A stretch of 64,000 bases of DNA from Rhodoferax aquaticus (GTDB lineage: Bacteria > Pseudomonadota > Gammaproteobacteria > Burkholderiales > Burkholderiaceae_C): the NCBI RefSeq assembly GCF_006974105.1, contig NZ_CP036282.1, positions 4,278,001 to 4,342,000 of the forward strand, written 5' to 3'. Shown in pieces: positions 34,929-43,533 of the stretch. The notes beneath the pieces are model-generated. The model had not been told where the DNA came from. It ran no database searches and saw nothing but the letters and a program-made list of their open reading frames with translations. A program made the translations under genes and the position numbers. How positions within the stretch are numbered: the first letter of the stretch is position 1; the number at the start of each line of letters is the position of its first letter.

Positions 34929-36728
34929 TCAATCCCCCATCACCATGCCCTCACGCCGAGGATCAGCGCCACCGAAGTAGCCACTGGCCGTGGCTTGGAT
35001 GGCTTGCAGGCCGCTGGTCATGTCGAGCTCGCGCACCTCGTGGCCCATAGCCTTCAAAGCGTCTACGGTGGCAGCTGGGAAGCGCTTTTGCTCCAAGAGC
35101 GTGGGGCCGTTGGTGGTGCCAAAGTTGGGCAGCTTGATGGCCTGCTGTGCGTTCAGCCCCCAGTTCAGGGTGCCGTACAGCGTTTTGCCGGTGTAATGAA
35201 TGATCAAGGCCCCGCCGGGGCTGCCTGCGCTCATGAGCAGCTTGCCCGTGGCTTGGTCAAACACCAGTGTGGGTGACATAGACGAGCGTGGCCGCTTGCC
35301 AGGCTGCACGCGGTTGGCAATGGGCGTGCCGCTGGCGTCTGTGGGGGCGAAGCTGAAATCGGTGAGCTCGTTGTTGAGCAAAAACCCTTTAACCATTTGC
35401 CGCGCGCCAAAGGCGTCTTCAATAGTGGTGGTCATGGCGACGGCGTGGCCTTGCGCATCCACAATGCTGATGTGGCTGGTGCCGTACTCGGGCTGGTTGG
35501 GCATGGGCGCGTAGCTGGTTTTGGTAGCACCCGGCACGCCGGGTTTGGCCACCTTCATAGACTGCGCGCCAATGAGCTGCGCGCGCTGTGCCAAGTAAGA
35601 CGGCTCTAGCAAGCTCATCCAAGTGCCAGCCGGTGGGTCCACAAAGTCGGGGTCGGCCACGTACTGGGCTCGGTCTGCAAATGCGAGCCGCGCGGCCTCG
35701 GTGTACAGGTGCAACCACGGGGCCGAGGGCAAACCGTCTGCCAGCGGCAGCGTGCCAGCGGGCGTGTGCTGCAAGATGCCCAACGTTTGCGCAATGGCAA
35801 TGGCCCCCGAGCTGGGGGGCGGAAAGCCGCACAGCCGGTAGCTGCGGCCCTGCGCCGCATAGTCACTGCACAGGGCTGCGCGTTTTTTGGGCTGGTAGGC
35901 CGCCATGTCGGCCATGCTCAAGAGACCGGGGTTGCTGGGGTGGGCGCGCACTTTGTCCACCACCGCTTGGGCCACGGGGCCTTGGTACAAGGCGCTGGGC
36001 CCACTGCTGGCCAGCGCCCGCAGCACCTGGGCCAGCTCGGGGTTTTTGAGCACATGGCCTACGGGCCAAGGCTGGCCGGCTGGGTCGTAAAAGTAGGCCA
36101 AGGCCACGGGGTCTTTGCGCAAGGCCTGTTCAGCCGCCAACAAGGTGTTGAGCCGGGCACTGACTTTGAAGCCTTGCTCCGCCAGCGCAATGGCGGGCGC
36201 AAACAGTTGCGCCCAAGGCAGCTTGCCGTGGGCTTGGTGGGCCATGTGCAGCATGCGCACCGTGCCCGGCACGCCCACAGAGCGCCCGCCCACCACGCCC
36301 TCCATAAACGCCATGGGCTTGCCATCGGGCTTCAAGAACAGGGTTTCGGTGGCAGCGGCGGGTGCGGTTTCGCGGCCGTCGAAAGCCTCCACAGCTCGGC
36401 CATCAAAATGCAGCAAAAACGCGCCGCCGCCTATGCCGCTGGACTGCGGCTCCACCAGGGTGAGCACCATTTGCACGGCAATAGCGGCGTCAATGGCCGA
36501 GCCACCGGCTTTTAAGATTTGGTAGCCCGCGTCGGTAGCCAGCGGGTTGGCCGCCGCTACGGCAAATGTGTGCGTGCTCCAGCCCGGTTTGTCGGTGTAG
36601 CCAGACGCGCCCTCAGGCTGCTGAGGCACGGTGTAGGTGAACGCAGCATCGGTGCTTGCACAGCTAGCCAGCAGTGCAAGGGCCAAAGCCGCAGTGATGG
36701 CCGACAGGGCCTTGTGGGTAGATGGCAT
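34929..36728 (-). CDS. ggt: Gamma-glutamyltransferase, predicted lipoprotein
   Basis: Gamma-glutamyltransferase cleaves the gamma-glutamyl bond of glutathione and related peptides. The 599-residue precursor has a lipoprotein signal with LLASC (Cys23), an N-terminal half with SGIGGGAFLLHFD, and the autoprocessing site EYGTSHISIVD, where Thr417 becomes the new N-terminal nucleophile of the small subunit. Downstream are RPRSSMSPT and SAGSPGGALI, the glutamate-binding parts. GGAGAC precedes the ATG at 36726-36728. It should act in the periplasm or at the outer membrane. Its last 170 bp are repeated as a decayed fragment at 30936-31104. Confidence 0.94.
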   Translation of the reverse strand: MPSTHKALSAITAALALALLASCASTDAAFTYTVPQQPEGASGYTDKPGWSTHTFAVAAANPLATDAGYQILKAGGSAIDAAIAVQMVLTLVEPQSSGIGGGAFLLHFDGRAVEAFDGRETAPAAATETLFLKPDGKPMAFMEGVVGGRSVGVPGTVRMLHMAHQAHGKLPWAQLFAPAIALAEQGFKVSARLNTLLAAEQALRKDPVALAYFYDPAGQPWPVGHVLKNPELAQVLRALASSGPSALYQGPVAQAVVDKVRAHPSNPGLLSMADMAAYQPKKRAALCSDYAAQGRSYRLCGFPPPSSGAIAIAQTLGILQHTPAGTLPLADGLPSAPWLHLYTEAARLAFADRAQYVADPDFVDPPAGTWMSLLEPSYLAQRAQLIGAQSMKVAKPGVPGATKTSYAPMPNQPEYGTSHISIVDAQGHAVAMTTTIEDAFGARQMVKGFLLNNELTDFSFAPTDASGTPIANRVQPGKRPRSSMSPTLVFDQATGKLLMSAGSPGGALIIHYTGKTLYGTLNWGLNAQQAIKLPNFGTTNGPTLLEQKRFPAATVDALKAMGHEVRELDMTSGLQAIQATASGYFGGADPRREGMVMGD

Positions 36729-36794
36729 GGGGTCTCCTCTATTTTTTGCAGGGCTAGCCAAGCAGCCCTTACAAACACTTTAGCGGATGTGCGC

Positions 36795-37796
36795 TTAAGC
36801 GCCCTTCATCAGCGCGACCGCGCCGGAGAAGGTGAAAAATGCGGCTGCCGTGGACACCAAAATAATGCGGGCGATGCGGCCGTTGTCGGCCCCAAAGCGT
36901 TCGGCCAAGAGCGACACATTGCTCGCGCTAGGGAGTGCGGCCAAAAGCACCAGCACGGTGAGCGCAAACCGGCTCAGCGGCACGCCCAGCGCAATAGCGC
37001 TGGCACCTACCAGCAGCACCAAGAGCGGATGCAAAAAGAGCTTGATCAGTGCCACCGGCACATAGTGCTGCCAAGGCACGGCATGGGCTTCGCCGCTTTG
37101 GGCCTGCATTTGCGAGCGCGCCAGCACTGCACCAATGGTGAACAGGGCCACAGGCGAGGCGGCGTCGGCCAACAGGCCTACGGTGGCCACCACTGGCTTG
37201 GGCAAGTCCAGCTGCAAGGCCGACACCAAGGCACCCGCCAAGATAGACCACGGCATGGGGTTGGCGGCCACGCCTTTGAGCGCGTTTTTCAGCGCCGTGG
37301 CGGCGGACACATCGAGCGCAGCGCCCGGGCTGCCTGCGGCGGGGTGGGCATGGGGCCCCAGGCGCGAGAGCGCAATGCACAGCGAGGTGGTGAACACCAT
37401 GTCCACCAAGATGGTGACGATGGCCGGGCCCGCAGCGGTGGGGCCCAGCAAGGCGACCAGCAGGGGCACGCCCATAAAGCCGGTGTTGGGGAAAGCGCCC
37501 ACCAGCGCGCCAAAGGCGGCGTCGTTCCAGCCGATGCGCCCGCGCAGGGTGACGGCCAGCACAAAGCCCACCATGACCACGGCGCACAGCAAATAGGTGA
37601 GCGCCACGCTAGGGTCTAGCAACTGGGCAATGGGCGTAGACGCGCCAAAGCGGTACAGCATGCACGGCAAGGCGAAGAACAGGACAAAGCCGTTGAGGCC
37701 CGGAATCGCGGGCAATGGGAGCATGCCACGGCGCGCGGCCAGGTAGCCACACAAGACCAGCGCGAAAAAGGGAAAGGTGATGTTGAGGATTTGCAG
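36795..37796 (-). CDS. AEC family transporter (auxin efflux carrier type)
   Basis: A 333-residue inner-membrane transporter with ten predicted TM helices in the AEC/BASS-like layout: an opening ILNITFPFFALVLCGYLAAR, the LNGFVLFFALPCMLYRF segment, FPNTGFMGVPL (conserved half-helix), and a C-terminal VALIKLFLHPLLVLLVG and LAALPSASNVSLLAERFG. Members move malate, malonate or similar acids. No ATG fits the family N-terminus, so the GTG at 37794-37796 is proposed; a TTG 33 bases upstream is an alternative. It is divergent from rep. Confidence 0.88.
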   Translation of the reverse strand: MQILNITFPFFALVLCGYLAARRGMLPLPAIPGLNGFVLFFALPCMLYRFGASTPIAQLLDPSVALTYLLCAVVMVGFVLAVTLRGRIGWNDAAFGALVGAFPNTGFMGVPLLVALLGPTAAGPAIVTILVDMVFTTSLCIALSRLGPHAHPAAGSPGAALDVSAATALKNALKGVAANPMPWSILAGALVSALQLDLPKPVVATVGLLADAASPVALFTIGAVLARSQMQAQSGEAHAVPWQHYVPVALIKLFLHPLLVLLVGASAIALGVPLSRFALTVLVLLAALPSASNVSLLAERFGADNGRIARIILVSTAAAFFTFSGAVALMKGA

Positions 37797-37943
37797 CACG
37801 CTGGCATTGTCAGGGCATTTGCACGGCAAGCCGTTAAGATGGCGCCCTGACCTAAGCCACGCCTAGGCCGCAAGGGTTGCCGCACCGCCTGCCACAGGCG
37901 CTACGCACCCGGCGGCTTGCCAACCCCACTGTTTGCCCCCTGC

Positions 37944-40079
37944 ATGTCTGCCCCATCGTCCCACGGTATGAATCCCGCCCAGCAAGAAGCCGTCAACTAC
38001 GTCAGTGGCCCCTGCCTGGTACTGGCGGGCGCGGGCTCGGGCAAAACCCGGGTGATTACGCACAAAATTGGCCATCTGATTAACTCAGGCATGCCGCCGC
38101 AACGCATTGCAGCGATTACCTTTACCAACAAGGCCGCAGCAGAAATGCGCGAGCGCGCCAAGAGCCTGATCGGGCGGGCCGCCCAAGACGTGCTGGTGTG
38201 CACTTTCCACGCTTTGGGCGTGCGCATGCTGCGTCAAGACGGCGCAGCGCTGGGGCTGAAACCCCAGTTCAGCATCTTGGACCAAGGCGATGTGACCAGC
38301 ATTTTGAAAGACGCAGGCGGCAGCACCGATGTGGCCACCGCCCGCCAGTGGCAGTGGACCATCAGCGGATGGAAAAGCGCAGGGCTCACGTCTGAGCAAG
38401 CACTGGCCCAAGCTGCGGACGACAACGAGCGCATTACCGCCGTGGTGATGGCGCGCTATGAAGAGCGCTTAACGGCCTACCAAAGCGTGGACTTTGACGA
38501 TCTGATTAGCCTGCCGCTCAAGCTGCTGCGCGACCATGAAGATGTGCGCCAAAAATGGCAGCGCCAAATGGGCCATGTGCTGGTGGACGAATACCAAGAC
38601 ACCAATGCCACACAGTACGAGGTGCTCAAGCTCTTGGTAGGGGCAGACAACCCAGCACAAGCCCGCTTTACCGCCGTGGGCGATGATGACCAGTCCATCT
38701 ACGGCTGGCGCGGCGCCACCCTAGACAACCTCAAGCGCTTGCCGCTGGAATTTCCCACGCTGCGGGTGATCAAGCTGGAGCAAAACTACCGCTCCACCAG
38801 CGCCATTTTGCGGGCCGCCAACAACGTGATTGGCCCCAACCCCAAGCTCTACCCCAAGACCTTGTTCAGCGAGCTGGGCGAAGGCGAGCCGGTGCGCGTG
38901 ATTGACGCGGACAACGAAGAGCATGAAGCGGAGCGCGCGGTGGCACGCATCCAAAGCCTGCGCGCTGACGGCACGCCACAGCAAGGCAAGCAGTACAAGG
39001 AGTACCGCGACTTTGCGGTGCTATACCGGGCCAACCACCAAGCCAAGCCGTTTGAAAAAGCGCTGCGCCGCGCCAACATTCCGTACAAGGTGTCGGGCGG
39101 GCAAAGCTTTTTTGACCGCGCGGAGATTCGCGACCTGTGCGCCTGGTTTCGCCTGTGGAGCAACAACGACGACGACCCGGCGTTTTTGCGCTGCGTGACC
39201 ACGCCCAAGCGCGGCATTGGGCACCAAACGCTGGGGGCCCTGGGGCAGTTTGCCAGCCAGTACAAGCAAAGCCTGTTTGCGTCCCTGTTCTCCAGCTCGC
39301 TGGCCAGTGTGATCAGCGCCAAAGCATTAGGCAGCTTGCATGAGTTTGGTCGCTACATCAACGAGCTAGAGTTTCGCGCCAAGAAGACCGAGGGCGCGGA
39401 GGCCGCCCGGGCCTACATGAACGAATGGCTCAAAGAGATTGACTATGAAAAGCATCTCTACGACGGCGAGGACAGCGAAAAAGTAGCCGCCGCCAAGTGG
39501 AACAACGTGATGGAGTTTTGCGACTGGATGGCCCAGCGCTGCGGCGGTCAGATCGACGACAGCGCCGGCACCACCACCCAGCGCGAGATCAAAAACCTGC
39601 TGGAAGTGGCGCAAAACATTGCGCTCTTGTCCACCATCTCGGAGCGCGAGAAAGACCAAGACGTGGTCACGCTGTCCACCCTGCACGCCTCCAAGGGTTT
39701 GGAGTGGCCCCATGTGTTGCTGGTGGGCGTGACCGAGGGCATGCTGCCCTTCAAGATGGACGACGGCGCGGACTCACTGGGTGGTTCAGACCGCGCGGCG
39801 GAGTCGGTCAACGCTGAGATGGCCATACGCCTGCAAGAAGAGCGCCGCCTGATGTACGTGGGCATTACCCGCGCGCAACGCACCTTGGCCGTGAGCTGGA
39901 CCAAGCGCCGCAAAAAAGGGCGCGAGTTGGTGGCCGCCCTGCCCAGCCGCTTCATTGCCGAGATGGGTTTGGACCAAAACACGGTGAAAGAAGACCCCCG
40001 CGAAAAACTGCGCGCCCTGCGTGCCGAGTTCGCCCTCAAAGCCCAAGCCTCGGCTGCCGCAGCGGCCAAAGTACGATGA
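37944..40079 (+). CDS. rep: ATP-dependent DNA helicase Rep (UvrD/REP superfamily)
   Basis: Rep is a 3'-5' helicase that clears proteins ahead of the fork and aids restart. About 711 residues with all superfamily-1A motifs: AGAGSGKTRVITHKI (motif I), ITFTNKAAAEM (Ia), VDEYQDTN (II), GDDDQSIYGWRGA (III), LEQNYRS (IV), TLHASKGLEW (V) and YVGITRAQ (VI). It is closer to Rep than to UvrD or PcrA by its N-terminus (MNPAQQEAVNYVSGPCLVLAGAG). The ATG at 37944 is chosen; the Met at 37968 is an alternative and nearer the E. coli start. The stop overlaps the pldA start (ATGA), so the two are translationally coupled. Confidence 0.93.
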   Translation: MSAPSSHGMNPAQQEAVNYVSGPCLVLAGAGSGKTRVITHKIGHLINSGMPPQRIAAITFTNKAAAEMRERAKSLIGRAAQDVLVCTFHALGVRMLRQDGAALGLKPQFSILDQGDVTSILKDAGGSTDVATARQWQWTISGWKSAGLTSEQALAQAADDNERITAVVMARYEERLTAYQSVDFDDLISLPLKLLRDHEDVRQKWQRQMGHVLVDEYQDTNATQYEVLKLLVGADNPAQARFTAVGDDDQSIYGWRGATLDNLKRLPLEFPTLRVIKLEQNYRSTSAILRAANNVIGPNPKLYPKTLFSELGEGEPVRVIDADNEEHEAERAVARIQSLRADGTPQQGKQYKEYRDFAVLYRANHQAKPFEKALRRANIPYKVSGGQSFFDRAEIRDLCAWFRLWSNNDDDPAFLRCVTTPKRGIGHQTLGALGQFASQYKQSLFASLFSSSLASVISAKALGSLHEFGRYINELEFRAKKTEGAEAARAYMNEWLKEIDYEKHLYDGEDSEKVAAAKWNNVMEFCDWMAQRCGGQIDDSAGTTTQREIKNLLEVAQNIALLSTISEREKDQDVVTLSTLHASKGLEWPHVLLVGVTEGMLPFKMDDGADSLGGSDRAAESVNAEMAIRLQEERRLMYVGITRAQRTLAVSWTKRRKKGRELVAALPSRFIAEMGLDQNTVKEDPREKLRALRAEFALKAQASAAAAAKVR

Positions 40080-41119
40080 AACCTTTCTTTTGCTCCGCTA
40101 TTACATTGATAGCTTTCTGCACAATATCCATGGGCGCAAGAGGCCAAAATGCCCCTGAAAGCACCGCAGCATCCGCTACCAACAACCCGACCGCTGCCGC
40201 ACCGGCTGTCAGCGCCCCCGTGGGAGCCAGCGCGCCAGCGCCTGCTGTGGATGTGGGCTGCAAGAACCCCAAGGCCACGGGCTTGTCCAGGTTTTGGGAG
40301 CTAGAGCCCGCCAGCGACTGCGGCACCTTTGGCTTGCGGGGCTACCGGCCTATCAGCCTCTCGGTCATTGGCTCAGACAGTGTGAACTTGGCGCCCTCAT
40401 CGTCCACGGCGGACCACACGGCCACGCCTTTGCCGTACACCACGAGCGAGACACGCATGCAGCTCTCGGTGCGGACCAAGGTGGCGCAAGGGCTGCTCAC
40501 CGGTGGTGCGCCGGACCGGCTGGATTCGCTGTGGTTTTCGTACAGCCAGCAGTCGTACTGGCAGCTGTTTAACCCCACGCTGTCGCGCCCATTTCGCTCG
40601 ACCGACCATGAGCCTGAGTTGACTTACATCTACCCCCTGCAAAGCGCGCAGTTTGGCACCTGGCGCCTGCGTTACGCGGGCGTGAGCGCCAACCACCAGT
40701 CCAACGGGCAAAGCTTGCCTTTGTCGCGCAGCTGGAACCGCATCATCGCCAAAGCGGGCTGGGAGTATGGCAATGACTTTGCCATCAACGCCAACCTGTG
40801 GCAGCGCATTCCCGAAGATGCCGCCGGAGACGATAACCCTGAGATTGCGGACTTGGTGGGTCGCGCGGAAGTGGCGGCGGTGTGGAATGTGGACCCGCTC
40901 AACGCCTTGAGCATGACGGTGCGCCACTCACTGGCCGCCAATGCCAATGGCTCGGTGCGTGTGGCCTGGTGGCACAAGTTGGGCACCGCTGGTGCTGCGG
41001 GTGAGCGCAGCGGTCTGCGGTTTCACACAGAGTTGTTTAGCGGCTATGGGGATTCGCTCTTGGACTACAACCGCAAACGCACGGTCTTGAGCGTGGGCCT
41101 GACGTTGCTGGATTGGTAG
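40076..41119 (+). CDS. pldA: Outer-membrane phospholipase A (OMPLA)
   Basis: PldA is a calcium-dependent dimeric outer-membrane enzyme that hydrolyses misplaced phospholipids. The 347-residue precursor has a signal peptide (cleavage near ARGQN), a Pro/Ala-rich linker and a 12-strand barrel. The catalytic motif NHQSNG puts His207 and Ser209 in place, with the conserved Asn in SRSWNRI. The C-terminus ends in the barrel signal LTLLDW. The signal peptide is coded by a copy of an interspersed repeat (40097-40151). Translational coupling to rep by an ATGA overlap is unusual for an outer-membrane protein. Confidence 0.9.
   Translation: MKPFFCSAITLIAFCTISMGARGQNAPESTAASATNNPTAAAPAVSAPVGASAPAPAVDVGCKNPKATGLSRFWELEPASDCGTFGLRGYRPISLSVIGSDSVNLAPSSSTADHTATPLPYTTSETRMQLSVRTKVAQGLLTGGAPDRLDSLWFSYSQQSYWQLFNPTLSRPFRSTDHEPELTYIYPLQSAQFGTWRLRYAGVSANHQSNGQSLPLSRSWNRIIAKAGWEYGNDFAINANLWQRIPEDAAGDDNPEIADLVGRAEVAAVWNVDPLNALSMTVRHSLAANANGSVRVAWWHKLGTAGAAGERSGLRFHTELFSGYGDSLLDYNRKRTVLSVGLTLLDW
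40097..40151. repeat. Copy 5 of the interspersed repeat, coding for the PldA signal peptide
   Basis: The segment runs CTATTACATTGATAGCTTTC, TGCACAATATCCATGGGCGC, AAGAGGCCAAAAT. Aligned to the reverse complement of copy 4 it shares CTATT, ATAGCT, TGCGCA-like, TCCATG, GCGC and GGCC blocks in the same order. It encodes AITLIAFCTISMGARGQN, that is, the hydrophobic core and cleavage region of the signal peptide. Confidence 0.72.
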
Positions 41120-41161
41120 CCGAACCCTGCGCGGCTGGCAGTGCGCTCGGCGGGGCGTCGG

Positions 41162-41695
41162 CTAAGCGTCCTTGCTGCCGTGGCGCGCTTGGTGCAATTC
41201 GTACAAAACGGTCAAAGCGTCCGTCACGTCTTGTTGCAAGAGATCTTGCGAAAACTCCACGCCGTCTTCGCCATTGCTGATCAGCCGATGCAGATACAGG
41301 CCACACTCTTGGTGACCCCACAAGGTGCGCACGGTACTTGCCACCCGCTTATGACGGAGTTCTAGCACGCGCATGGCCTCATTCAGGCGCTGCTTGCGGG
41401 ATTGCGCGGGCTCCTTGGTGGCTTGCTCAAATGCACGCAGGTCTTCTAAGCTCAGAGGCGTGGTGTCTGCGGCGTCAGGAGCCACTGCAGGCGTTGGCGT
41501 ACGTGCTTTCGCTGGTGTGGACAAGTCCCCCAGGGTGGAGGCACTGAACTTGGAGTCTTGCACAGCCACCGCATCTTCCCACATGCTCCACACGGTTTCC
41601 GGGTCGTCTTCAATCACCTCCAACCCACGCGAATTCACCGCCGCAGGGGGTGATTTAGCGTCTTTTTCGCGCTTGCTTCGCAACCAGCTGAACAT
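41162..41695 (-). CDS. Protein of unknown function (177 aa)
   Basis: I do not recognise a family. The product begins MFSWLRSKREKDAKSPPA, has an acidic, disordered first half (LEVIEDDPETVWSMWEDAVAV, then Ala/Pro/Thr-rich) and a helical, basic second half (FEQATKEPAQSRKQRLNEAM, followed by RHKRVASTVRTLWGHQE). There is no signal peptide or TM segment, so it is likely cytoplasmic. A GGAGGA ribosome site precedes the ATG at 41693-41695. It stands alone between pldA and a LysR gene. Confidence 0.75.
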   Translation of the reverse strand: MFSWLRSKREKDAKSPPAAVNSRGLEVIEDDPETVWSMWEDAVAVQDSKFSASTLGDLSTPAKARTPTPAVAPDAADTTPLSLEDLRAFEQATKEPAQSRKQRLNEAMRVLELRHKRVASTVRTLWGHQECGLYLHRLISNGEDGVEFSQDLLQQDVTDALTVLYELHQARHGSKDA

Positions 41696-41775
41696 GCAGT
41701 CCTCCATTTTTTGCCGAATGTTACTCCACTGTTACATGTTCCGCCAGTTGAATTGGGTGGGCTTTGGCCCTCACC

Positions 41776-41790
41776 CATAGGTTACCTATG
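41776..41790. other. Short perfect palindrome after a LysR gene
   Basis: CATAGGT and ACCTATG flank a single T at the very 3' end of the LysR gene. No T-run follows on either strand, so a terminator function is doubtful. Confidence 0.3.
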
Positions 41791-41792
41791 CC

Positions 41793-42695
41793 TTACCCGG
41801 CGCCACTGGCCGCTAACCATTCGGCCCAGTAGTCGATGCAAGCGCGTATCTTGGGCAGGCGTTGCCGCTCTTGCAGCATGACCGCGTAGATGGGGATGCG
41901 TGGGCTGGCAAAGTAGCTTTGCAAGATGGGAACAAGTCGTCCCTCGCGGATGAGGGGCAAGGCGTACAGGTCATTGATGCGCGCAATACCTACGCCTTGC
42001 AGCGCCATGCTCAGCAGCAAAGCGGTGTTGTCCGTGCGGGTGTAGCCCTTGACTTGGTATTCGCCGGGCCCCTGGCTATCTGCGAATGACCAACGGTTCA
42101 GCGTGGGGCTGGCGCTGCTGGCGATCAGGCGGTGGTGTTGTAGGTCCTCCGGGCGTTGCGGCGTGCCATGGGTGGCCAAGTAGTCAGGCGCAGCACACAC
42201 GATGCGCCCATGCTCTCCGATTTTGCGGGCCACCAAGGTGTCGGTGTTGAGCGTGCCGCTGCGGATGGCCACGTCGATGCCGTCGCGCGCCATGTCGGCG
42301 ATGCGGTCATCCGCGTTGATATCCAAATGCAAGGCCGGGTAACGGCGATACAGGCCGTTGATGCTGGGTGCCAATACGCAGTCGGACATGATGGGGCTGG
42401 CGCTCACGCGCACCCAGCCGCTGGGCCCGGCTAGCTTGCCGGAGATTTCACTGCCTAGCTCAGCGGTGGTGTCCATCAGCTTGCGGCCATAGGACAAGAA
42501 AGTGTCGCCTTCATCCGTCATGCTGAGTCCGTGGGTCGTGCGATGCAGCAAGCGCACCCCACAGCCGGCCTCTAGCCGCGCCAATGCGCGCGTGACTTGG
42601 CTGACGGGCGCATTGCGCTCGCGGGCGGCTGCAGACAGCGTGCCCAGTTCTGCGATGCGGATGAACAAAGCGATGTCGTCAAGTTGGAGTTGCAT
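41793..42695 (-). CDS. LysR-family transcriptional regulator of the tautomerase genes
   Basis: A 300-residue LysR protein with an HTH at 5-60 (IALFIRIAELGTLSAAARERNAPVSQVTRALARLE) and a CrgA/DmlR-like effector domain (RVSASPIMSDCVLAPSI, VDVAIRSGTLNTDTLVARKIG). It is divergent from the small gene and tautomerase gene at 42812-43434. An inverted repeat with the T-N11-A LysR pattern lies between them at 42711-42733, so this regulator probably controls both directions. Effector unknown. Confidence 0.93.
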   Translation of the reverse strand: MQLQLDDIALFIRIAELGTLSAAARERNAPVSQVTRALARLEAGCGVRLLHRTTHGLSMTDEGDTFLSYGRKLMDTTAELGSEISGKLAGPSGWVRVSASPIMSDCVLAPSINGLYRRYPALHLDINADDRIADMARDGIDVAIRSGTLNTDTLVARKIGEHGRIVCAAPDYLATHGTPQRPEDLQHHRLIASSASPTLNRWSFADSQGPGEYQVKGYTRTDNTALLLSMALQGVGIARINDLYALPLIREGRLVPILQSYFASPRIPIYAVMLQERQRLPKIRACIDYWAEWLAASGAG

Positions 42696-42710
42696 CGCAG
42701 TATTGTGATT

Positions 42711-42733
42711 GGTTTTGCACTTACTGCAAAACC
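42711..42733. promoter_or_regulatory. LysR-type operator in the divergent promoter
   Basis: The arms GGTTTTGCA and TGCAAAACC are perfect inverted repeats of nine bases around a 5-bp spacer. Its centre contains T-N11-A (TGCACTTACTGCA). It lies 16 bp upstream of the LysR start and about 79 bp upstream of the other gene. Confidence 0.75.
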
Positions 42734-42811
42734 ATTACCTGTTTTAGGCGGTTTCTAAGGCTCTGGTATTTCAATACAGTGAAGTCACTGTCAAAACCAC
42801 CAGGAAACACC

Positions 42812-43021
42812 ATGACTTACTCAGCCGCAGAACTTGCCCGTATCCACCACCTAGCGCGCGCCCAAGCCGCTTCGGCCAGATCGCAAGCACAAGATGCCTT
42901 TTGGCATTACCTAGGAAGCCAATGGGTCAGGGGCTACACGGCCTCGCGCAATGCGCTGGCCTATGGATTGCGCCGAAGCCAGGGTGCGTTGGGTCGGCTC
43001 AGTTCCAGCCTCACCCAGTAA
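42812..43021 (+). CDS. Small Arg/Ala-rich protein, unknown function (69 aa)
   Basis: The product is MTYSAAELARIHHLARAQAA followed by a helical, basic stretch (ASARSQAQDAFWHYLGSQWV) and RRSQGALGRLSSSLTQ. I recognise no family. AGGAAAC precedes the ATG at 42812. It is the first gene downstream of the LysR operator, with the tautomerase gene following after 11 bases. The two are probably one operon. Confidence 0.65.
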   Translation: MTYSAAELARIHHLARAQAASARSQAQDAFWHYLGSQWVRGYTASRNALAYGLRRSQGALGRLSSSLTQ

Positions 43022-43032
43022 GGAGCACGGTT

Positions 43033-43434
43033 ATGCCCACTTTGCTTCTCAAAGTCTCACCGCTGCAAAACCCCGCCGAGTACCACGCCTTGGCTACTGA
43101 GCTGACACAGCTGACGGCCGAGGTGCTGCACAAGCTGCGCGGCGTGACGGTGGTCATCATTGAAGATATTCCGGCCGCGCGTTGGCATATTGGCGGCCAG
43201 GTGGTGGATAGGCCCACTGCGTTTCTGGAGATCAGCATTACCGCTGGCACCAACACCGACGCAGAGAAGGCCGCATTCGTTGCCAAGGCCTATGCGGCCA
43301 TACAAGCGGTATTGGCACCCTGGGGCTCGCTGGCGCAGGCGAGCTATGTGGTGGTGCGCGAACTTCCTGCCGCGAACTGGGGCTTTGGTGGGCAGACGCA
43401 GGCCGGACGGCGTGCCGCTTTGGCCATGGCCTGA
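43033..43434 (+). CDS. Tautomerase-superfamily protein
   Basis: The 133-residue protein starts with MPTLLLKVSP, exposing the Pro1 that serves as general base in the tautomerase superfamily, and has two beta-alpha-beta units (QLTAEVLHKLRGVTVVIIED, then AFLEISITAGTNTDAEKAAF). The length fits the two-unit cis-CaaD/MSAD-like subgroup rather than the 60-residue 4-OT subunits. An AAGGAG site precedes the ATG. It is regulated by the divergent LysR protein if the operator reading is right. Substrate unknown. Confidence 0.85.
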   Translation: MPTLLLKVSPLQNPAEYHALATELTQLTAEVLHKLRGVTVVIIEDIPAARWHIGGQVVDRPTAFLEISITAGTNTDAEKAAFVAKAYAAIQAVLAPWGSLAQASYVVVRELPAANWGFGGQTQAGRRAALAMA

Positions 43435-43464
43435 TGGTGTCGGTTGCCCTAGGCGCTAAAGCCT

Positions 43465-43484
43465 GCTGACACCACGGTGTCAGC
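43465..43484. promoter_or_regulatory. Perfect inverted repeat upstream of the EVE-domain gene
   Basis: GCTGACACC and GGTGTCAGC surround two bases. It lies 49 bp before the EVE gene start, downstream of the tautomerase stop. No T-run follows, so an operator is more likely than a terminator. The neighbouring YafY-type regulator is a candidate binder. Confidence 0.5.
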
Positions 43485-43533
43485 AAGGGGGCCGCATCAT
43501 GCACGCGTGTTCAACAGCTTCTAGGAATCAGCG

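Noticed and set aside
43441..43490. Rho-independent terminator after the tautomerase gene
   Set aside because: The perfect inverted repeat is there, but no T-run follows; an operator is the better reading.
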